A model generated the notes under the pieces. That model was not told the DNA's origin and did no database searches. It saw only the letters and a program-made list of their open reading frames with translations. This document shows positions 27,393 to 37,355 of a stretch of DNA of 64,000 nt, piece after piece. This DNA is from UBA5109 sp964606735 (GTDB lineage: Bacteria > Pseudomonadota > Gammaproteobacteria > Pseudomonadales > Pseudohongiellaceae): NCBI GenBank assembly GCA_964606735.1, contig CAZSHI010000006.1, forward strand, positions 1 through 64,000. Reading direction: 5' to 3'. Position 1 is the stretch's first letter, and the number at the start of each line of letters is the position of its first letter. A program made the position numbers and the translations under genes.

Positions 27393-27890
27393 TTAAAAGA
27401 AATCACATTCTTCCACAACGGGCTGACGACTATCCAGCAGATGTTCAGCAGCGCTGCCGTTCCAACTGTAATAGTGGATATTAAACCAGGCAGGAAGCTC
27501 TCCATCCATGTCATCAATGAAAGTTTTATCTACCGGGTTGATTATTAGCAGTGAGCTGTTCTCTTTGAAACAGACTCCAAAACTACTGATAAATTCCTCT
27601 GGCATGAAAACCTGCCCGGAAGCAACTTCTATCAGCGCGATTTGCTGGCACATGGTGCCGCAGCCCCACAGTGTCAGGATAAAGTGACCGGCAAAATTGG
27701 CATAAGCCCCCAGGTTTTCTTCCAACCGGGTTCTGAAATTTCTGGCATCCGGATGAGAATCAAAATCAATAGCACTCAGTCGCAAATCACTGACTTCTGC
27801 TAGGCGATAATCTTCAAAGGCGGGCAATGTGGAGTCGGCAGCCAGAACCATTGAGCCGAGTAGTACAAACACACAGGATAATCTGTTCAT
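27393..27890 (-). CDS. Conserved exported hypothetical protein
   Basis: The 165-residue protein starts with a signal peptide (MNRLSCVFVLLGSMVLA) and has a conserved core YANFAGHFILTLWGCGTMCQ, seen in many uncharacterised bacterial proteins with an AGHY/F...WGCG...C pattern. Four cysteines in the mature part (two in WGCGTMC, one in FGVCF, one in ECDFF) could pair in the periplasm. Function is unknown. It is 18 bases after the dipeptidase gene and likely cotranscribed with it. Confidence 0.75.
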   Translation of the reverse strand: MNRLSCVFVLLGSMVLAADSTLPAFEDYRLAEVSDLRLSAIDFDSHPDARNFRTRLEENLGAYANFAGHFILTLWGCGTMCQQIALIEVASGQVFMPEEFISSFGVCFKENSSLLIINPVDKTFIDDMDGELPAWFNIHYYSWNGSAAEHLLDSRQPVVEECDFF

Positions 27891-27908
27891 AAAAATTCCG
27901 GATTAAAT

Positions 27909-28997
27909 TTAGTCAGCAAGGGCTTCAGCGGTTGCCATAATACGTAGAACATTGCCGCTCCAGATCATGGCAATTTCTGCTTCAGTGTAACCACGCCGCA
28001 GCAGTTCCAGTGTGACATTGAATGTTTCATCAGCGCCGTTCCAACCGGCTATTCCGCCACCGCCTCCAAAATCGGATGAAATACCAACATGCTGGATACC
28101 CATGCGTTCCACGGCATAATCGATATGGTCGACCAGTTCATTGACACTGGCTGTACCACGTCCCGCATTCAGATAAGTATCAAATGCCACAATTTGCACC
28201 ACCCCGCCGTTATCCTTGATGGCCTGTAGCTGTTCATCATCCAGATTACGCGGATGCTCATATACCCCGTTGACACTCGAATGCGAGGCAATGATCGGAG
28301 CCACGGAATGCCGGGTGGCATCCAGCATGGTCTGTTTGGAGACATGCGATATGTCGACCAGGATACCCAGACGATTAAGCTCTTCTACCACCTGGTAACC
28401 AAAATCGCTTAAACCACCATGCTCGGCAATTGCATCACCCAGTCTTTCCTGTGGCTGGGCAGAATCACCGATATCATTATGCCCGTTATGCACCAGCCCG
28501 AAATAGGAAGCACCACGGGCCCGGAATTCGGCCAGCAGGTCCAGATCCTGACCGATACTGAATCCGTTTTCCACGCCAATCATGGCCACCCGTTTGCCTT
28601 CGTTGTAGAGGTTTCGGGCTTCAGCCGCAGTTGCCGCAAATCCAATTTCATCGGGATACAATTCAACCATTCGGTGAATGGCATCAAACTTGTTCAAGGC
28701 GTCGGCTTTGGCATCGATATAATTACCCTGATTGCGTTCCTGCTGACCGACATAAACAATAAAGAAAGCCGTATCCAGCCCCCCTGATCGCATCTTCTGC
28801 AGATTGACCTGCGCATCTGCATCCAGTGGATCGTGCTCACTGGTGGCAAAATTCAGAGGAATATCCACGTGTGTATCCAGTGCCATCACTCGCTCGTGAA
28901 TTTCTCGCGCCCGCTGCAACATATCATCTTCAGATGCAGCGTATAGCAAACAGGACGTCACTACTAGAAAGCCAGTCAGTACTATTCTTTTCATCAT
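27909..28997 (-). CDS. Membrane dipeptidase family (peptidase M19) protein
   Basis: M19 enzymes are zinc dipeptidases related to renal dipeptidase; bacterial ones cleave L,L- or L,D-dipeptides. The 362 residues include a signal peptide (about the first 21 residues), the first metal pair in DTHVDIP (His43, Asp45), the bridging glutamate in GVENGFSIG, a histidine in DISHVSKQTM and another in IASHSSVNG. The C-terminal GGGGIAGWNGADE and NVLRIM segments are also typical. It probably acts on peptides in the periplasm. The gap of 183 bases behind it (28998-29180) contains nothing I can assign. Confidence 0.9.
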   Translation of the reverse strand: MMKRIVLTGFLVVTSCLLYAASEDDMLQRAREIHERVMALDTHVDIPLNFATSEHDPLDADAQVNLQKMRSGGLDTAFFIVYVGQQERNQGNYIDAKADALNKFDAIHRMVELYPDEIGFAATAAEARNLYNEGKRVAMIGVENGFSIGQDLDLLAEFRARGASYFGLVHNGHNDIGDSAQPQERLGDAIAEHGGLSDFGYQVVEELNRLGILVDISHVSKQTMLDATRHSVAPIIASHSSVNGVYEHPRNLDDEQLQAIKDNGGVVQIVAFDTYLNAGRGTASVNELVDHIDYAVERMGIQHVGISSDFGGGGGIAGWNGADETFNVTLELLRRGYTEAEIAMIWSGNVLRIMATAEALAD

Positions 28998-29180
28998 GTG
29001 TTTCTCTTTCCCAATAGGGGACAGCTTACTATGCCAACAGGCAATTTAAAACCGAGTGAAAAGCCTTGCGAAGCAAACGATGCCGAAGCAAAAATGCCCG
29101 CATGGAGGGAGCGTATCCTCAATAGGTGAGCGAATGAGTTAGTTTTTAACTTAGGCTTTTTGACTACAGCAGCTTCGTGA

Positions 29181-29987
29181 CTAATGCGTCATGGTGTAAA
29201 TGACATAGTTCACTGCAAATCGATATGCCATCGCTGTCAGGCTCTGCGGATAACCCGGTGTATCGGCATGTTCCCAGGCATCCCCCAGATCCATGTTGTG
29301 ATTGATCGCCACCATCAGGCGGCCTTTATCATCATAAATTCCCCGATATTCCGGTTCATAGCCATCTCGCTCCCAGGTAATACCACGGCTGAGTGGACTG
29401 ATACCAGCAATCTGAATACTGGGATCAAGGTCATAAAGCACATGAAAAACTTCGTCATCATCTGGAATATCGACAACCGGACGGTCAGGGAAAATTCGCT
29501 GCATGGTCGACATGAAACCGGCCCACTCATAGGTCCCGTGAAAATCATCCACCATCAGGAAGCCGCCCTTGAGCAGGTAATCACGCAGAATGGCAATTTC
29601 TTCATTGTTAAGGCGCCAGCCCCCTACTTCTACGGCATACAGGAAGGGGTAATCAAACACCGTACCGTCCATCAGGTCGATCAGTCTGCCACCTTCGAGG
29701 TTGTTCATGTTGACGAGTGAACCATCAACCCGGGTCAGGCGGGTAACGCCATTCATAAAATAGTGTTCCGCTTCCGGCATATCGGTTGTCCAGCCACCAC
29801 GGCTTCTGAATCCTTCCGAACCATAAATAAGACGGGCGAAATAAAATTCAGCACCGTCCGGATCACGTGGTACTACCGAGGCACTTCTGGGGTTGTACTG
29901 TCTGGGCCTGATCTGTGCCATCAGAGAATTGGTCAGCAGCGTGCCCATCATCAAGAACAGAATCAATTTGAAAAAATGGAGGCGCAT
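29181..29987 (-). CDS. Exported DUF4159 domain protein
   Basis: The mature protein is one DUF4159 domain: FYFARLIYGSE, then the FPFLYAVE-like YPFLYAVEVGGWRLNNEE, LLKGGFLMVDDFHG and a C-terminal YRFAVNYVIYTMTH. The domain resembles glutamine-amidotransferase-like folds, and its function is unknown. I use the ATG giving MRLHFFKLILF, which starts a proper signal peptide; the longer frame adds 31 residues from a GTG touching the ppx stop codon and does not look like a leader. No strong ribosome binding site precedes either start. It follows ppx on the same strand and the two may be cotranscribed. Confidence 0.82.
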   Translation of the reverse strand: MRLHFFKLILFLMMGTLLTNSLMAQIRPRQYNPRSASVVPRDPDGAEFYFARLIYGSEGFRSRGGWTTDMPEAEHYFMNGVTRLTRVDGSLVNMNNLEGGRLIDLMDGTVFDYPFLYAVEVGGWRLNNEEIAILRDYLLKGGFLMVDDFHGTYEWAGFMSTMQRIFPDRPVVDIPDDDEVFHVLYDLDPSIQIAGISPLSRGITWERDGYEPEYRGIYDDKGRLMVAINHNMDLGDAWEHADTPGYPQSLTAMAYRFAVNYVIYTMTH

Positions 29988-30080
29988 ACGTGGCTTGATG
30001 GGAATCTCCCGCTTTTTAATCTTGGTATCAGGCAAATATAAACCAGCTGGATACAGAAGAAAACAACACTCATCCAACAC

Positions 30081-31565
30081 TTAAGTGAATGTCAGGCTCA
30101 ATGCCAAATTTTTCAGCTGCTCTTTTTCCTGCTCCAGTCCGGCCAGCGTTAGCGGGTGCTCAGTCAGCCAACCCGGCTGGAAGCTCAGCTGATAGGCTTG
30201 GGGCCCACCGGCAAGACTGGGAATGGCATCCAGACCTTCACGTCGTCTGTGTAGCAGGGCCGATATCCTCAGGCAAAGCAGTAAAGGCACAAAAGCAGCT
30301 ATGGCTGCCTCATCCATATCAGCAAAATTATCCTCATCCAGCCCCTTGCGATGGGAGCGTACCAGATTCGCCAGGATATATTGCTCATAGCGCCCGAAAC
30401 CTGCCATGTCATTATGACGTAAAATGTAATAACCGTGATGGTGAAAGCCTGAATGCGAAATACTCAAACCTATCTCATGCAGCTGGGCGGCCCAGCGCAG
30501 TATCTTGGTCCGAGAAACACCGGGCAATGTCGGTCCGCCAACCTGTTGCCAGAGACTGACGGCAGTGGCGGCAACCCGGTCGGCATGATCGATATCCACC
30601 TTGTACTGCAACTGCAGTTTTTCAATGGTTTCCTGACGCGAATCGTGGTCACTGAGACGGCCGATGGTATCGAAGAGCAGACCTTCCTTGAGGGCAACAT
30701 CCCCGACATGCATGTGATCAATTTGCAGCTGATCAAATATAGCCTTGAGAATCGCAAGACCCGCCGGCAGCACATCACGGCGCAGTTCCGGTACCTGTGC
30801 CAGTAGCTTTGGATCCCCTATCAGCGTTTTGACCAGTTGATCCAGCGCTGTTCGTGATATCAGCGCACCCCCGTCTTTATCCATCGAGAGATCGGCAATT
30901 GCCCGCGCCGTTCCTGAAGTCCCATACACGATATCCCAGCCAGCCTTTAAATAGTTTTTTCGCAGGACTTCGATTTCAGCACAGGCATTCAAATAGGCCG
31001 CATCAAAAAACTGCGGGCTCAGATGATCCCCCTGTTTACCACTAAAACGCTTGGTATAACTGACACAGCCCATACTCAGACTTTCCAGCAGCAGCGGCTT
31101 GTGACCTTCCCCGATAATAAATTCGGTACTGCCACCACCAATATCAATTACCAAGCGTCGCTTGTCATCATTACTCACTGAATGCGATAAGCCGGAATAG
31201 ACCAGTCGTGCTTCCTCATAACCGGAAATAATCTGAATGGGCACACCCAGTATCTGTTCAGCTTTCTTCAAAAAAGATTTTGAGCGGCTAGTCGTTCTGA
31301 GCGTCTTGGTACCGACCGCACGAATCTGTGACGAGGGAATATCACGTAAACGTTCAGAAAAACGGTTAAGACATTCGAGCGCACGCTTCTGGGCAGGCTG
31401 GCTGAGGTTGCCGTCTTTGGTCACCCCCCGGGCTATCTGCACCATCTCCTTTTCCCGGTCGATAATTTCCAGTTGCCCGTTCTGGATACGGGCAATCAGC
31501 ATATGAAAACTATTCGAGCCCAGGTCTACTGCTGCAAAATAAGGTGATTCAGAACTTTCTAGCAC
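30081..31565 (-). CDS. ppx: Exopolyphosphatase / guanosine pentaphosphate phosphohydrolase
   Basis: Ppx/GppA enzymes remove terminal phosphate from polyphosphate and hydrolyse pppGpp. The 494 residues show the ASKHA-fold phosphate motifs: AAVDLGSNSFHMLIA at the N-terminus, VIDIGGGSTEF for phosphate 2, and the AVGTKTLRTTSRSK and SGYEEARLVYSGL blocks. The C-terminal half is the helical HD-like domain (HEIGLSISHSGFHHHGYYI). Length is typical of the long gammaproteobacterial form. Whether it acts mainly on polyphosphate or on pppGpp cannot be read here. The alkaline phosphatase gene diverges from it. Confidence 0.93.
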   Translation of the reverse strand: MLESSESPYFAAVDLGSNSFHMLIARIQNGQLEIIDREKEMVQIARGVTKDGNLSQPAQKRALECLNRFSERLRDIPSSQIRAVGTKTLRTTSRSKSFLKKAEQILGVPIQIISGYEEARLVYSGLSHSVSNDDKRRLVIDIGGGSTEFIIGEGHKPLLLESLSMGCVSYTKRFSGKQGDHLSPQFFDAAYLNACAEIEVLRKNYLKAGWDIVYGTSGTARAIADLSMDKDGGALISRTALDQLVKTLIGDPKLLAQVPELRRDVLPAGLAILKAIFDQLQIDHMHVGDVALKEGLLFDTIGRLSDHDSRQETIEKLQLQYKVDIDHADRVAATAVSLWQQVGGPTLPGVSRTKILRWAAQLHEIGLSISHSGFHHHGYYILRHNDMAGFGRYEQYILANLVRSHRKGLDEDNFADMDEAAIAAFVPLLLCLRISALLHRRREGLDAIPSLAGGPQAYQLSFQPGWLTEHPLTLAGLEQEKEQLKNLALSLTFT

Positions 31566-31707
31566 AGGCTTGTCGGATAAGAATTAGACGAAGAATTTGC
31601 TCCCGGTAAAGTGAGTCTACACCATGCAATGGCATTAATAGAAATGTAGCAATTTATGGCTACAATGGCCCATAACAATATCTTGGGCCTTGGCCGGAGA
31701 ATCCCTT

Positions 31708-33384
31708 ATGTTCAAACTGAAAAATAGCCCACTACTTCTTCTACCTCTTTTACTCATAGCCATCATCACTTACCTGTTGCTGAGCCGCAACAGCAGTCTA
31801 CCGACGCTGAATACTTCCTCACCCTGGTTTCAGGATGGGCTCGCCGCCGTGGAAATGGCACGCAAACGGGAAATCAACAATTCCCCCGGCGCCGCCAGAA
31901 ACATTATTCTGTTTATTGGGGATGGCATGAGTACAAGCACCGTTACCGCAGCCAGAATTTTTGCCGGCCAGCAACAGGGGCTGGCCGGCGAAGAATTCAG
32001 CCTGAGCTTTGAAAATTTCCCCTGGACGGGTTTATCACGAACCTATAACACAAACCAGCAAACGCCCGACTCAGCTGGGACCATGACGGCAATGATGACA
32101 GGCATTAAAACCCGGGCTGGGGTCATTAGCGTCAGCGAATCGGTTGAACGCGCCAATTGCGAATCCTACCAGAGTATGCCAAATGCAAATCTGATGAGCG
32201 CGTTGGAGCTAGCCGAAATAGCGGGTAAGGCCACCGGCATCGTCAGTACGGCTCGCCTGACCCATGCCACACCAGCCGCAGCCTATGCCAAAACACCGGA
32301 ACGAGACTGGGAAGCGACTACCCGTCTGGATGAGGATGATCCCCCCAATACCTGTGAAGACATCGCCAGCCAGTTCATCAGCTTTTCAGAACGTCTTCAG
32401 ACAAGCCTGGGGGTGCAGGATGAACGGATTGACGGCATTGATCTTGCTTTTGGTGGCGGCAGAGCGATGTTCTTCGCCGAGGATCCAGAGAATCTTACTG
32501 GCTTTTCCGAAAATACTGAGGAGGGTCAGCGCAAAGACCAGCGTAACTTGATCGCTGAATGGGTGTCTGGTGGTGGCATCTATGTCATGGACCAGAGCAG
32601 TTTTGACCAGCTGGATGATCAGGATGAGCGTAATATACTTGGACTCTTTAATGCCTCTCATATGCGTTTTGAATCTGACCGCGCCAATGATACAGCCGGA
32701 GAACCATCCCTCACTGAAATGACCCTCAAAGCCATTGATATTCTGGAAGAAGACGAGGATGGCTATTTTCTGGTGGTGGAGGCAGGCCGCATCGATCATG
32801 CTCACCACAACAACAATGCCTACAATGCGCTGAATGAGACCGTAGAGCTCTCCAGAGCCGTTGCCGCAGCCCTGAGTGTAAGCAATACCGAGGAAACACT
32901 GATCATTGTCACAGCTGATCACAGCCATGTCATGACCATGGCCGGCTATCCCACTCGGGGCAACCCGATTCTGGGCAAGGTTATCACTAACGATGAAGCC
33001 GGAAATCCATTAAGTACCTTTGCTCTGGATAGTCAGGAGCAGCCCTATACCACATTGAATTACATGAACGGCCGGGGCTTTGCGGACCTGGGGAACCGAA
33101 CGGATGGGAACTATCCCCAGCTGGAACTGGAAGAGGGAGAAGTAGCACCACCTTTACCGGGCAGGATGGATATTAGCGATATTGATACCCAGGCAGCGGG
33201 ATATCACCAGGAAGCATTTATCCCTTTATACAGTGGCGAAACACATGGTGGGGAAGATGTGCCAATTTATGCCATCGGCCCTGGCTCCCACCTTTTGAGC
33301 GGTGCCATTGAGCAACAAGTAATCTTCCATGTAATGAATCATGCGGGAAAGCTACAGGAGCTGGCGGAGGAGGCCTTGAAATAG
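31708..33384 (+). CDS. Alkaline phosphatase
   Basis: Alkaline phosphatase releases phosphate from organic esters outside the cytoplasm. The start chosen (MFKLKN) has GGAG eight bases upstream; the longer frame adds six residues without a better site. Length is 558. A hydrophobic segment (8-26) is either an uncleaved anchor or a signal peptide. The catalytic serine is Ser122 in PDSAGT, the first zinc-binding Asp is Asp72 in IGDGM, and EAGRIDHAHHNN, TADHSHV and GETHGGED give the other metal ligands. It resembles the eukaryotic-like PhoA group. It is divergent from ppx, so two phosphate-metabolism genes share one intergenic region; no Pho box was identified. Confidence 0.93.
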   Translation: MFKLKNSPLLLLPLLLIAIITYLLLSRNSSLPTLNTSSPWFQDGLAAVEMARKREINNSPGAARNIILFIGDGMSTSTVTAARIFAGQQQGLAGEEFSLSFENFPWTGLSRTYNTNQQTPDSAGTMTAMMTGIKTRAGVISVSESVERANCESYQSMPNANLMSALELAEIAGKATGIVSTARLTHATPAAAYAKTPERDWEATTRLDEDDPPNTCEDIASQFISFSERLQTSLGVQDERIDGIDLAFGGGRAMFFAEDPENLTGFSENTEEGQRKDQRNLIAEWVSGGGIYVMDQSSFDQLDDQDERNILGLFNASHMRFESDRANDTAGEPSLTEMTLKAIDILEEDEDGYFLVVEAGRIDHAHHNNNAYNALNETVELSRAVAAALSVSNTEETLIIVTADHSHVMTMAGYPTRGNPILGKVITNDEAGNPLSTFALDSQEQPYTTLNYMNGRGFADLGNRTDGNYPQLELEEGEVAPPLPGRMDISDIDTQAAGYHQEAFIPLYSGETHGGEDVPIYAIGPGSHLLSGAIEQQVIFHVMNHAGKLQELAEEALK

Positions 33385-33400
33385 ACTAGAAAATAGCTGA

Positions 33401-33982
33401 CTAGCGTTCTGCAAGCTTTTCGCTTACCCAGATCAGCCTGGCCCTGGCAGGTGGCCAGTCAGTCTTGTTTTCCAAGGCTTTATTGTAGTCATGCTCGGCT
33501 TCAGCCAGCATCCCCAGTTCCTCATAGGCCATGCCCCGATCAAAATAGGCAATGTGCAGATTGGAAACCTGCATTTCGATGGCCAGACTGTAATCATCAA
33601 TGGCGCGCTGAAAATCCTGCAAAAAATGATAAATGATGCCGCGACTGATATAGACCTCGGCCAGGGAAGGAATGATGGCCAGTGCCTGGTCATAGTCTGA
33701 AAGCGCTTCGGCCAGTGAGCCGTTGGCTGCATGCAGAATACCCCGATTGGCAAAGGTGGCAGCACGCAGGAAATCACTTAAGCCGTACTGTTCGATAGCC
33801 GCGTTACAGGGCTCGAGGTTTTCTCTGGAAATACCTACCTTTTCCACGGTGGATGCGATATCCGCTTGCACAAAACAGCGAAATGCGGCTGTATTGGAGT
33901 TTTCCACGCGAATACCCTGTGCCTGGGCCAGCGAGCAAAAGCAAAGGGAAAAAAGCGCTGTTTTTATTATTTTTATAAGCAA
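33401..33982 (-). CDS. Exported TPR-repeat protein
   Basis: The 193-residue protein has a signal peptide (MLIKIIKTALFSLCFCSLAQAQ) and about three tetratricopeptide repeats with the usual A-A-Y/G-L pattern: AATFANRGILHAANGSLAEA, AEVYISRGIIYHFLQDFQRA and IAYFDRGMAYEELGMLAEAE. Two cysteines flank the N-terminal part of the mature protein. TPRs mediate protein-protein contacts; the partner is unknown. The gene converges with alkaline phosphatase, 16 bases apart, with no clear terminator between them. Confidence 0.82.
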   Translation of the reverse strand: MLIKIIKTALFSLCFCSLAQAQGIRVENSNTAAFRCFVQADIASTVEKVGISRENLEPCNAAIEQYGLSDFLRAATFANRGILHAANGSLAEALSDYDQALAIIPSLAEVYISRGIIYHFLQDFQRAIDDYSLAIEMQVSNLHIAYFDRGMAYEELGMLAEAEHDYNKALENKTDWPPARARLIWVSEKLAER

Positions 33983-34103
33983 AATATCTGATAGAGCAAC
34001 TAGTTAAGTAAAAATAAAAAGACTATTGTAAAACTGCAGAAAATCTTAACCATTTGATTTAAAAATGTAAATTTCCAAATATGCAAACAAAGAGGAGTCT
34101 TTG

Positions 34104-34655
34104 GTGAAAAACCCCTGGCAAACCCTGGAAAGCCGTATTGTCTACACAAACCCCTGGATTCGGGTACGAGAGGATCAGGTCATCACGCCAGCCGGCAAAC
34201 CTGGGATATATGGTGTGGTAGAAGCTAAGCCGGCGATAGGCATCATTCCCCTGACCGAGGATTTGCACACTTATCTGGTCGGTCAGTACCGCTATCCCCT
34301 GCATGCCTACAGTTGGGAAATACCCGAAGGCGGGGCTGAAGCAGAAGAAAAACTCGAAGAGACTGCCCGTCGGGAGCTGCTGGAGGAAACCGGGCTTCGC
34401 GCCAGCAAATGGACCAACCTGGGAGAGCTGTATACCAGCAACTGCTTTACCAACGAACGCGGTTTTGTATTCCTGGCAGAGGGTTTGAGTCTGGAAGAAG
34501 CACAACCCGATCCGACCGAGGCCCTGCAGGTCAAAAAAGTACCCTTCCTGAGCGCCTGGCAGATGGTGCTCGATCAGGAGATCAAGGATTCACTCGCAGT
34601 CATCGGTCTGATGCGTGTATTCGAGCACCTCAGGCAAAGCAGCCGCCTGCCCTAA
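34104..34655 (+). CDS. NUDIX hydrolase (ADP-ribose pyrophosphatase-like)
   Basis: The Nudix box fits GX5EX7REUXEEXGU: the first Gly of GGAEAE, the Glu after it, and RELLEETGL. The segment WEIPEGGAE before the box and TNLGELYTSNCFTNERG after it are typical of ADP-ribose or nucleoside-diphosphate-sugar pyrophosphatases of the NudF type. I start at the GTG rather than at the TTG three bases earlier, because AGAGGAG then lies six bases upstream. Length is 183 residues and cytoplasmic. It converges with clpB. Confidence 0.9.
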   Translation: MKNPWQTLESRIVYTNPWIRVREDQVITPAGKPGIYGVVEAKPAIGIIPLTEDLHTYLVGQYRYPLHAYSWEIPEGGAEAEEKLEETARRELLEETGLRASKWTNLGELYTSNCFTNERGFVFLAEGLSLEEAQPDPTEALQVKKVPFLSAWQMVLDQEIKDSLAVIGLMRVFEHLRQSSRLP

Positions 34656-34684
34656 CAGGGTCTACGATGGTTTCGTGTCCAGCC

Positions 34685-37285
34685 TTATGCTGTCGCTTTT
34701 TTACTGAAGCTGAGATTCTCACCATCCAGTGCGGCCACAATGATATCCCCCGGGACAAAATCACCCGATAGGACATGTTGTGCCAGCGGGTTTTCCAGCC
34801 AGTTCTGAATGGCACGCTTCAGTGGACGCGCGCCATAGACCGGATCAAAGCCCAGGTTTGCCAGCTTATCCAGCACGCCTTCACCCAGTTCCAGTCTGAG
34901 CTGGTTATCCTGCAGGCGTTTTTCCAGCAGCTGCAGCTGAATTTCTGCAATACCCCTGACCTGCTCTTTCGCCAGCGGGTGAAATACCACCAACTCATCA
35001 ATCCTGTTAATGAATTCGGGACGAAAATGCTTGCTGACAATTCCCAGCACAGAGCTTTTCACGGCTTCATAGGAAGTATCATTTGCTGACTCATCACTCA
35101 TCATCTCCTGAATACGGTCAGAGCCCAGATTAGAGGTCATGACAATGACCGTGTTGCGAAAATCCACAGTCCTGCCGTGTCCATCCGTCAGGCGACCGTC
35201 ATCCAGCACCTGCAGCAGTATGTTGAACACATCCGGATGAGCTTTCTCGACCTCGTCCAGTAAGAGTACTGCGTAAGGACGTCGTCTGACCGCTTCCGTC
35301 AGATAACCGCCTTCTTCGTAGCCCACATAACCCGGTGGCGCACCAATCAGGCGAGCCACTGAATGCTGTTCCATGAATTCCGACATATCGATTCTGACCA
35401 TGGCATCTTCAGTATCAAACAGAAAGTGAGCCAATGATTTGCATAATTCGGTTTTACCCACACCCGTGGGGCCAAGAAACAGGAAGGAACCGTTGGGGCG
35501 TCGCGGATCCGAGAGACCCGAACGCGAGCGTCGTACTGCATTGGCAACGGCATTGACAGCTTCATCCTGCCCGATAACCCGTTCATGCAGGGCCTCTTCC
35601 ATCCGCAGTAACTTTTGCTTTTCTCCTTCGAGCATGCGCGAAACCGGTATACCCGTCCAGCGTGAAACCACCTGGGCAATTTCCTCGTCAGTAACCTTGT
35701 CGCGCAGCAGCTTCATTTCAATGTTTTCGGTATTGGAAGCAGCCACCAGTTTGCGTTCCAGTTCGGGTATCACCCCGTACTGTAATTCAGACATACGGGT
35801 CAAATCCGAAGCCCGACTGGCCGCTTCCAGATCAATCCTTGCCTGCTCAAGTTCACTTTTGATTTTCTGCGCACCCTGCAGGGTTGCCTTTTCAGCTTTC
35901 AGCACCTCATTCAGATCAGCGAACTCGGCCTCCAGTTTCTGGATGTCTTCTTCCAGTTTCTTGAGGCCTTTCTTGGAGGCTTCATCGGTTTCTTTCTTCA
36001 GTGCTTCGCGTTCAATTTTTAACTGAATCAGACGACGTTCCAGTCGATCCATGTCTTCCGGTTTGGAATCAATTTCCATGCGGATCAGACTGGCTGCTTC
36101 ATCAATCAGGTCTATGGCCTTGTCGGGCAGCTGCCGGTCAGTAATGTAACGCTGGGAAAGTTTCGCCGCAGCAATGATGGCTGAATCGGTAATGTTGACG
36201 CCATGATGCACTTCATAACGCTCTTTCAAGCCACGTAAAATGGCGATGGTATCTTCTTCATTGGGCTCATCAACCAGCACTTTCTGGAAGCGCCGCTCCA
36301 GAGCAGCATCTTTTTCAATATACTGGCGGTATTCATCCAACGTGGTTGCTCCCACACAATGCAGCTCACCACGGGCCAGTGCCGGCTTGAGCATGTTACC
36401 GGCATCCATTGCTCCTTCAGCCTTGCCGGCGCCTACCATGGTATGAATTTCATCGATAAACAGAATGACTGAGCCTTCCTGTTTGGCCAGTTCATTGAGT
36501 ACCGCTTTGAGGCGCTCCTCAAACTCACCGCGAAACTTGGCACCAGCAATCAGTGAACCCATGTCCAGAGAAAGGATGCGTTTGTCTTTTAGCCCTTCAG
36601 GTACTTCACCGTTAACAATACGTTGTGCCAGGCCATCTACAATGGCTGTTTTACCCACGCCCGGCTCACCGATAAGAACCGGATTGTTTTTTGTGCGCCG
36701 TTGCAGTACCTGAATCGTTCGCCGGATTTCATCATCACGTCCTATCACCGGATCCAGTTTGCCTTCTTCGGCTTTTTCCGTGACATCAACCGTGTATTTT
36801 TGCAGAGCCTGGTAGGCACCTTCAGCTTCAGGATCATTGACGGCCTCACCGCCGCGCAGGTTGCGAATGGCATTGACCAGTGCCTGCTCGGATACCGAGA
36901 AAGAATTCAAGAGCTTGCCCAATTCCCCCTTGTCCTGCATGGAAGCCAGCAAAACGTTTTCGCTGGAAATAAATTTGTCCTGATTCTGCTGGGAAATTTT
37001 GTCAGCGATATTGAGCAACCTGGCCAGCTCCTGTGACAGATTCACCTCGCCACCACTGTCGCTGACAAGCGGCAGCTTATCCATCAGGGAATCCAGGCCC
37101 TGTTTCAGCTTTTGGATATCAAAACCGGTTTGCATCAGCAGGGGTCTGATCGTTCCACCTTTCTGATCCACCAGGCTACTCAGCAGATGCACTGGCATGA
37201 TCTGGTTGTGGTCTTTACCCACAGCTAGAGACTGGGCATCGGCCAAAGCCATCTGTAATTTGTTGGTCAATTTATCCATACGCAT
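34685..37285 (-). CDS. clpB: ATP-dependent disaggregase ClpB
   Basis: ClpB is the Hsp100 ring ATPase that pulls proteins out of aggregates together with DnaK. The 866 residues contain the N-terminal double Clp domain, first AAA+ domain (Walker A GEPGVGKT at 206-213, Walker B VILFIDEIH), the long coiled-coil middle domain (about 400-525), and the second AAA+ domain (Walker A GPTGVGKT near 608, GAPPGYVGYEEGG pore loop). No IGF/ClpP-binding loop is seen, as expected. GAGG eight bases upstream supports the first ATG. A heat-shock promoter lies ahead of it. Confidence 0.97.
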   Translation of the reverse strand: MRMDKLTNKLQMALADAQSLAVGKDHNQIMPVHLLSSLVDQKGGTIRPLLMQTGFDIQKLKQGLDSLMDKLPLVSDSGGEVNLSQELARLLNIADKISQQNQDKFISSENVLLASMQDKGELGKLLNSFSVSEQALVNAIRNLRGGEAVNDPEAEGAYQALQKYTVDVTEKAEEGKLDPVIGRDDEIRRTIQVLQRRTKNNPVLIGEPGVGKTAIVDGLAQRIVNGEVPEGLKDKRILSLDMGSLIAGAKFRGEFEERLKAVLNELAKQEGSVILFIDEIHTMVGAGKAEGAMDAGNMLKPALARGELHCVGATTLDEYRQYIEKDAALERRFQKVLVDEPNEEDTIAILRGLKERYEVHHGVNITDSAIIAAAKLSQRYITDRQLPDKAIDLIDEAASLIRMEIDSKPEDMDRLERRLIQLKIEREALKKETDEASKKGLKKLEEDIQKLEAEFADLNEVLKAEKATLQGAQKIKSELEQARIDLEAASRASDLTRMSELQYGVIPELERKLVAASNTENIEMKLLRDKVTDEEIAQVVSRWTGIPVSRMLEGEKQKLLRMEEALHERVIGQDEAVNAVANAVRRSRSGLSDPRRPNGSFLFLGPTGVGKTELCKSLAHFLFDTEDAMVRIDMSEFMEQHSVARLIGAPPGYVGYEEGGYLTEAVRRRPYAVLLLDEVEKAHPDVFNILLQVLDDGRLTDGHGRTVDFRNTVIVMTSNLGSDRIQEMMSDESANDTSYEAVKSSVLGIVSKHFRPEFINRIDELVVFHPLAKEQVRGIAEIQLQLLEKRLQDNQLRLELGEGVLDKLANLGFDPVYGARPLKRAIQNWLENPLAQHVLSGDFVPGDIIVAALDGENLSFSKKATA

Positions 37286-37327
37286 GATGCTTTCCTCACC
37301 AGCTCAAACGAGTCATATTGTCTATAT

Positions 37328-37355
37328 AAGTGGGGGTGGATCGTTTTGATTCAAG
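37328..37355 (-). promoter_or_regulatory. Sigma-32 (RpoH) promoter of clpB
   Basis: On the minus strand CTTGAA (37350-37355) and CCCCACTT (37328-37335) are separated by 14 bases, close to the sigma-32 consensus CTTGAA-N(13-17)-CCCCATNT. It stands about 43 bases ahead of the clpB start, so heat-shock control is expected. The remaining gap to the divergent Anbu gene has no sigma-70 promoter that I could place with confidence. Confidence 0.65.
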
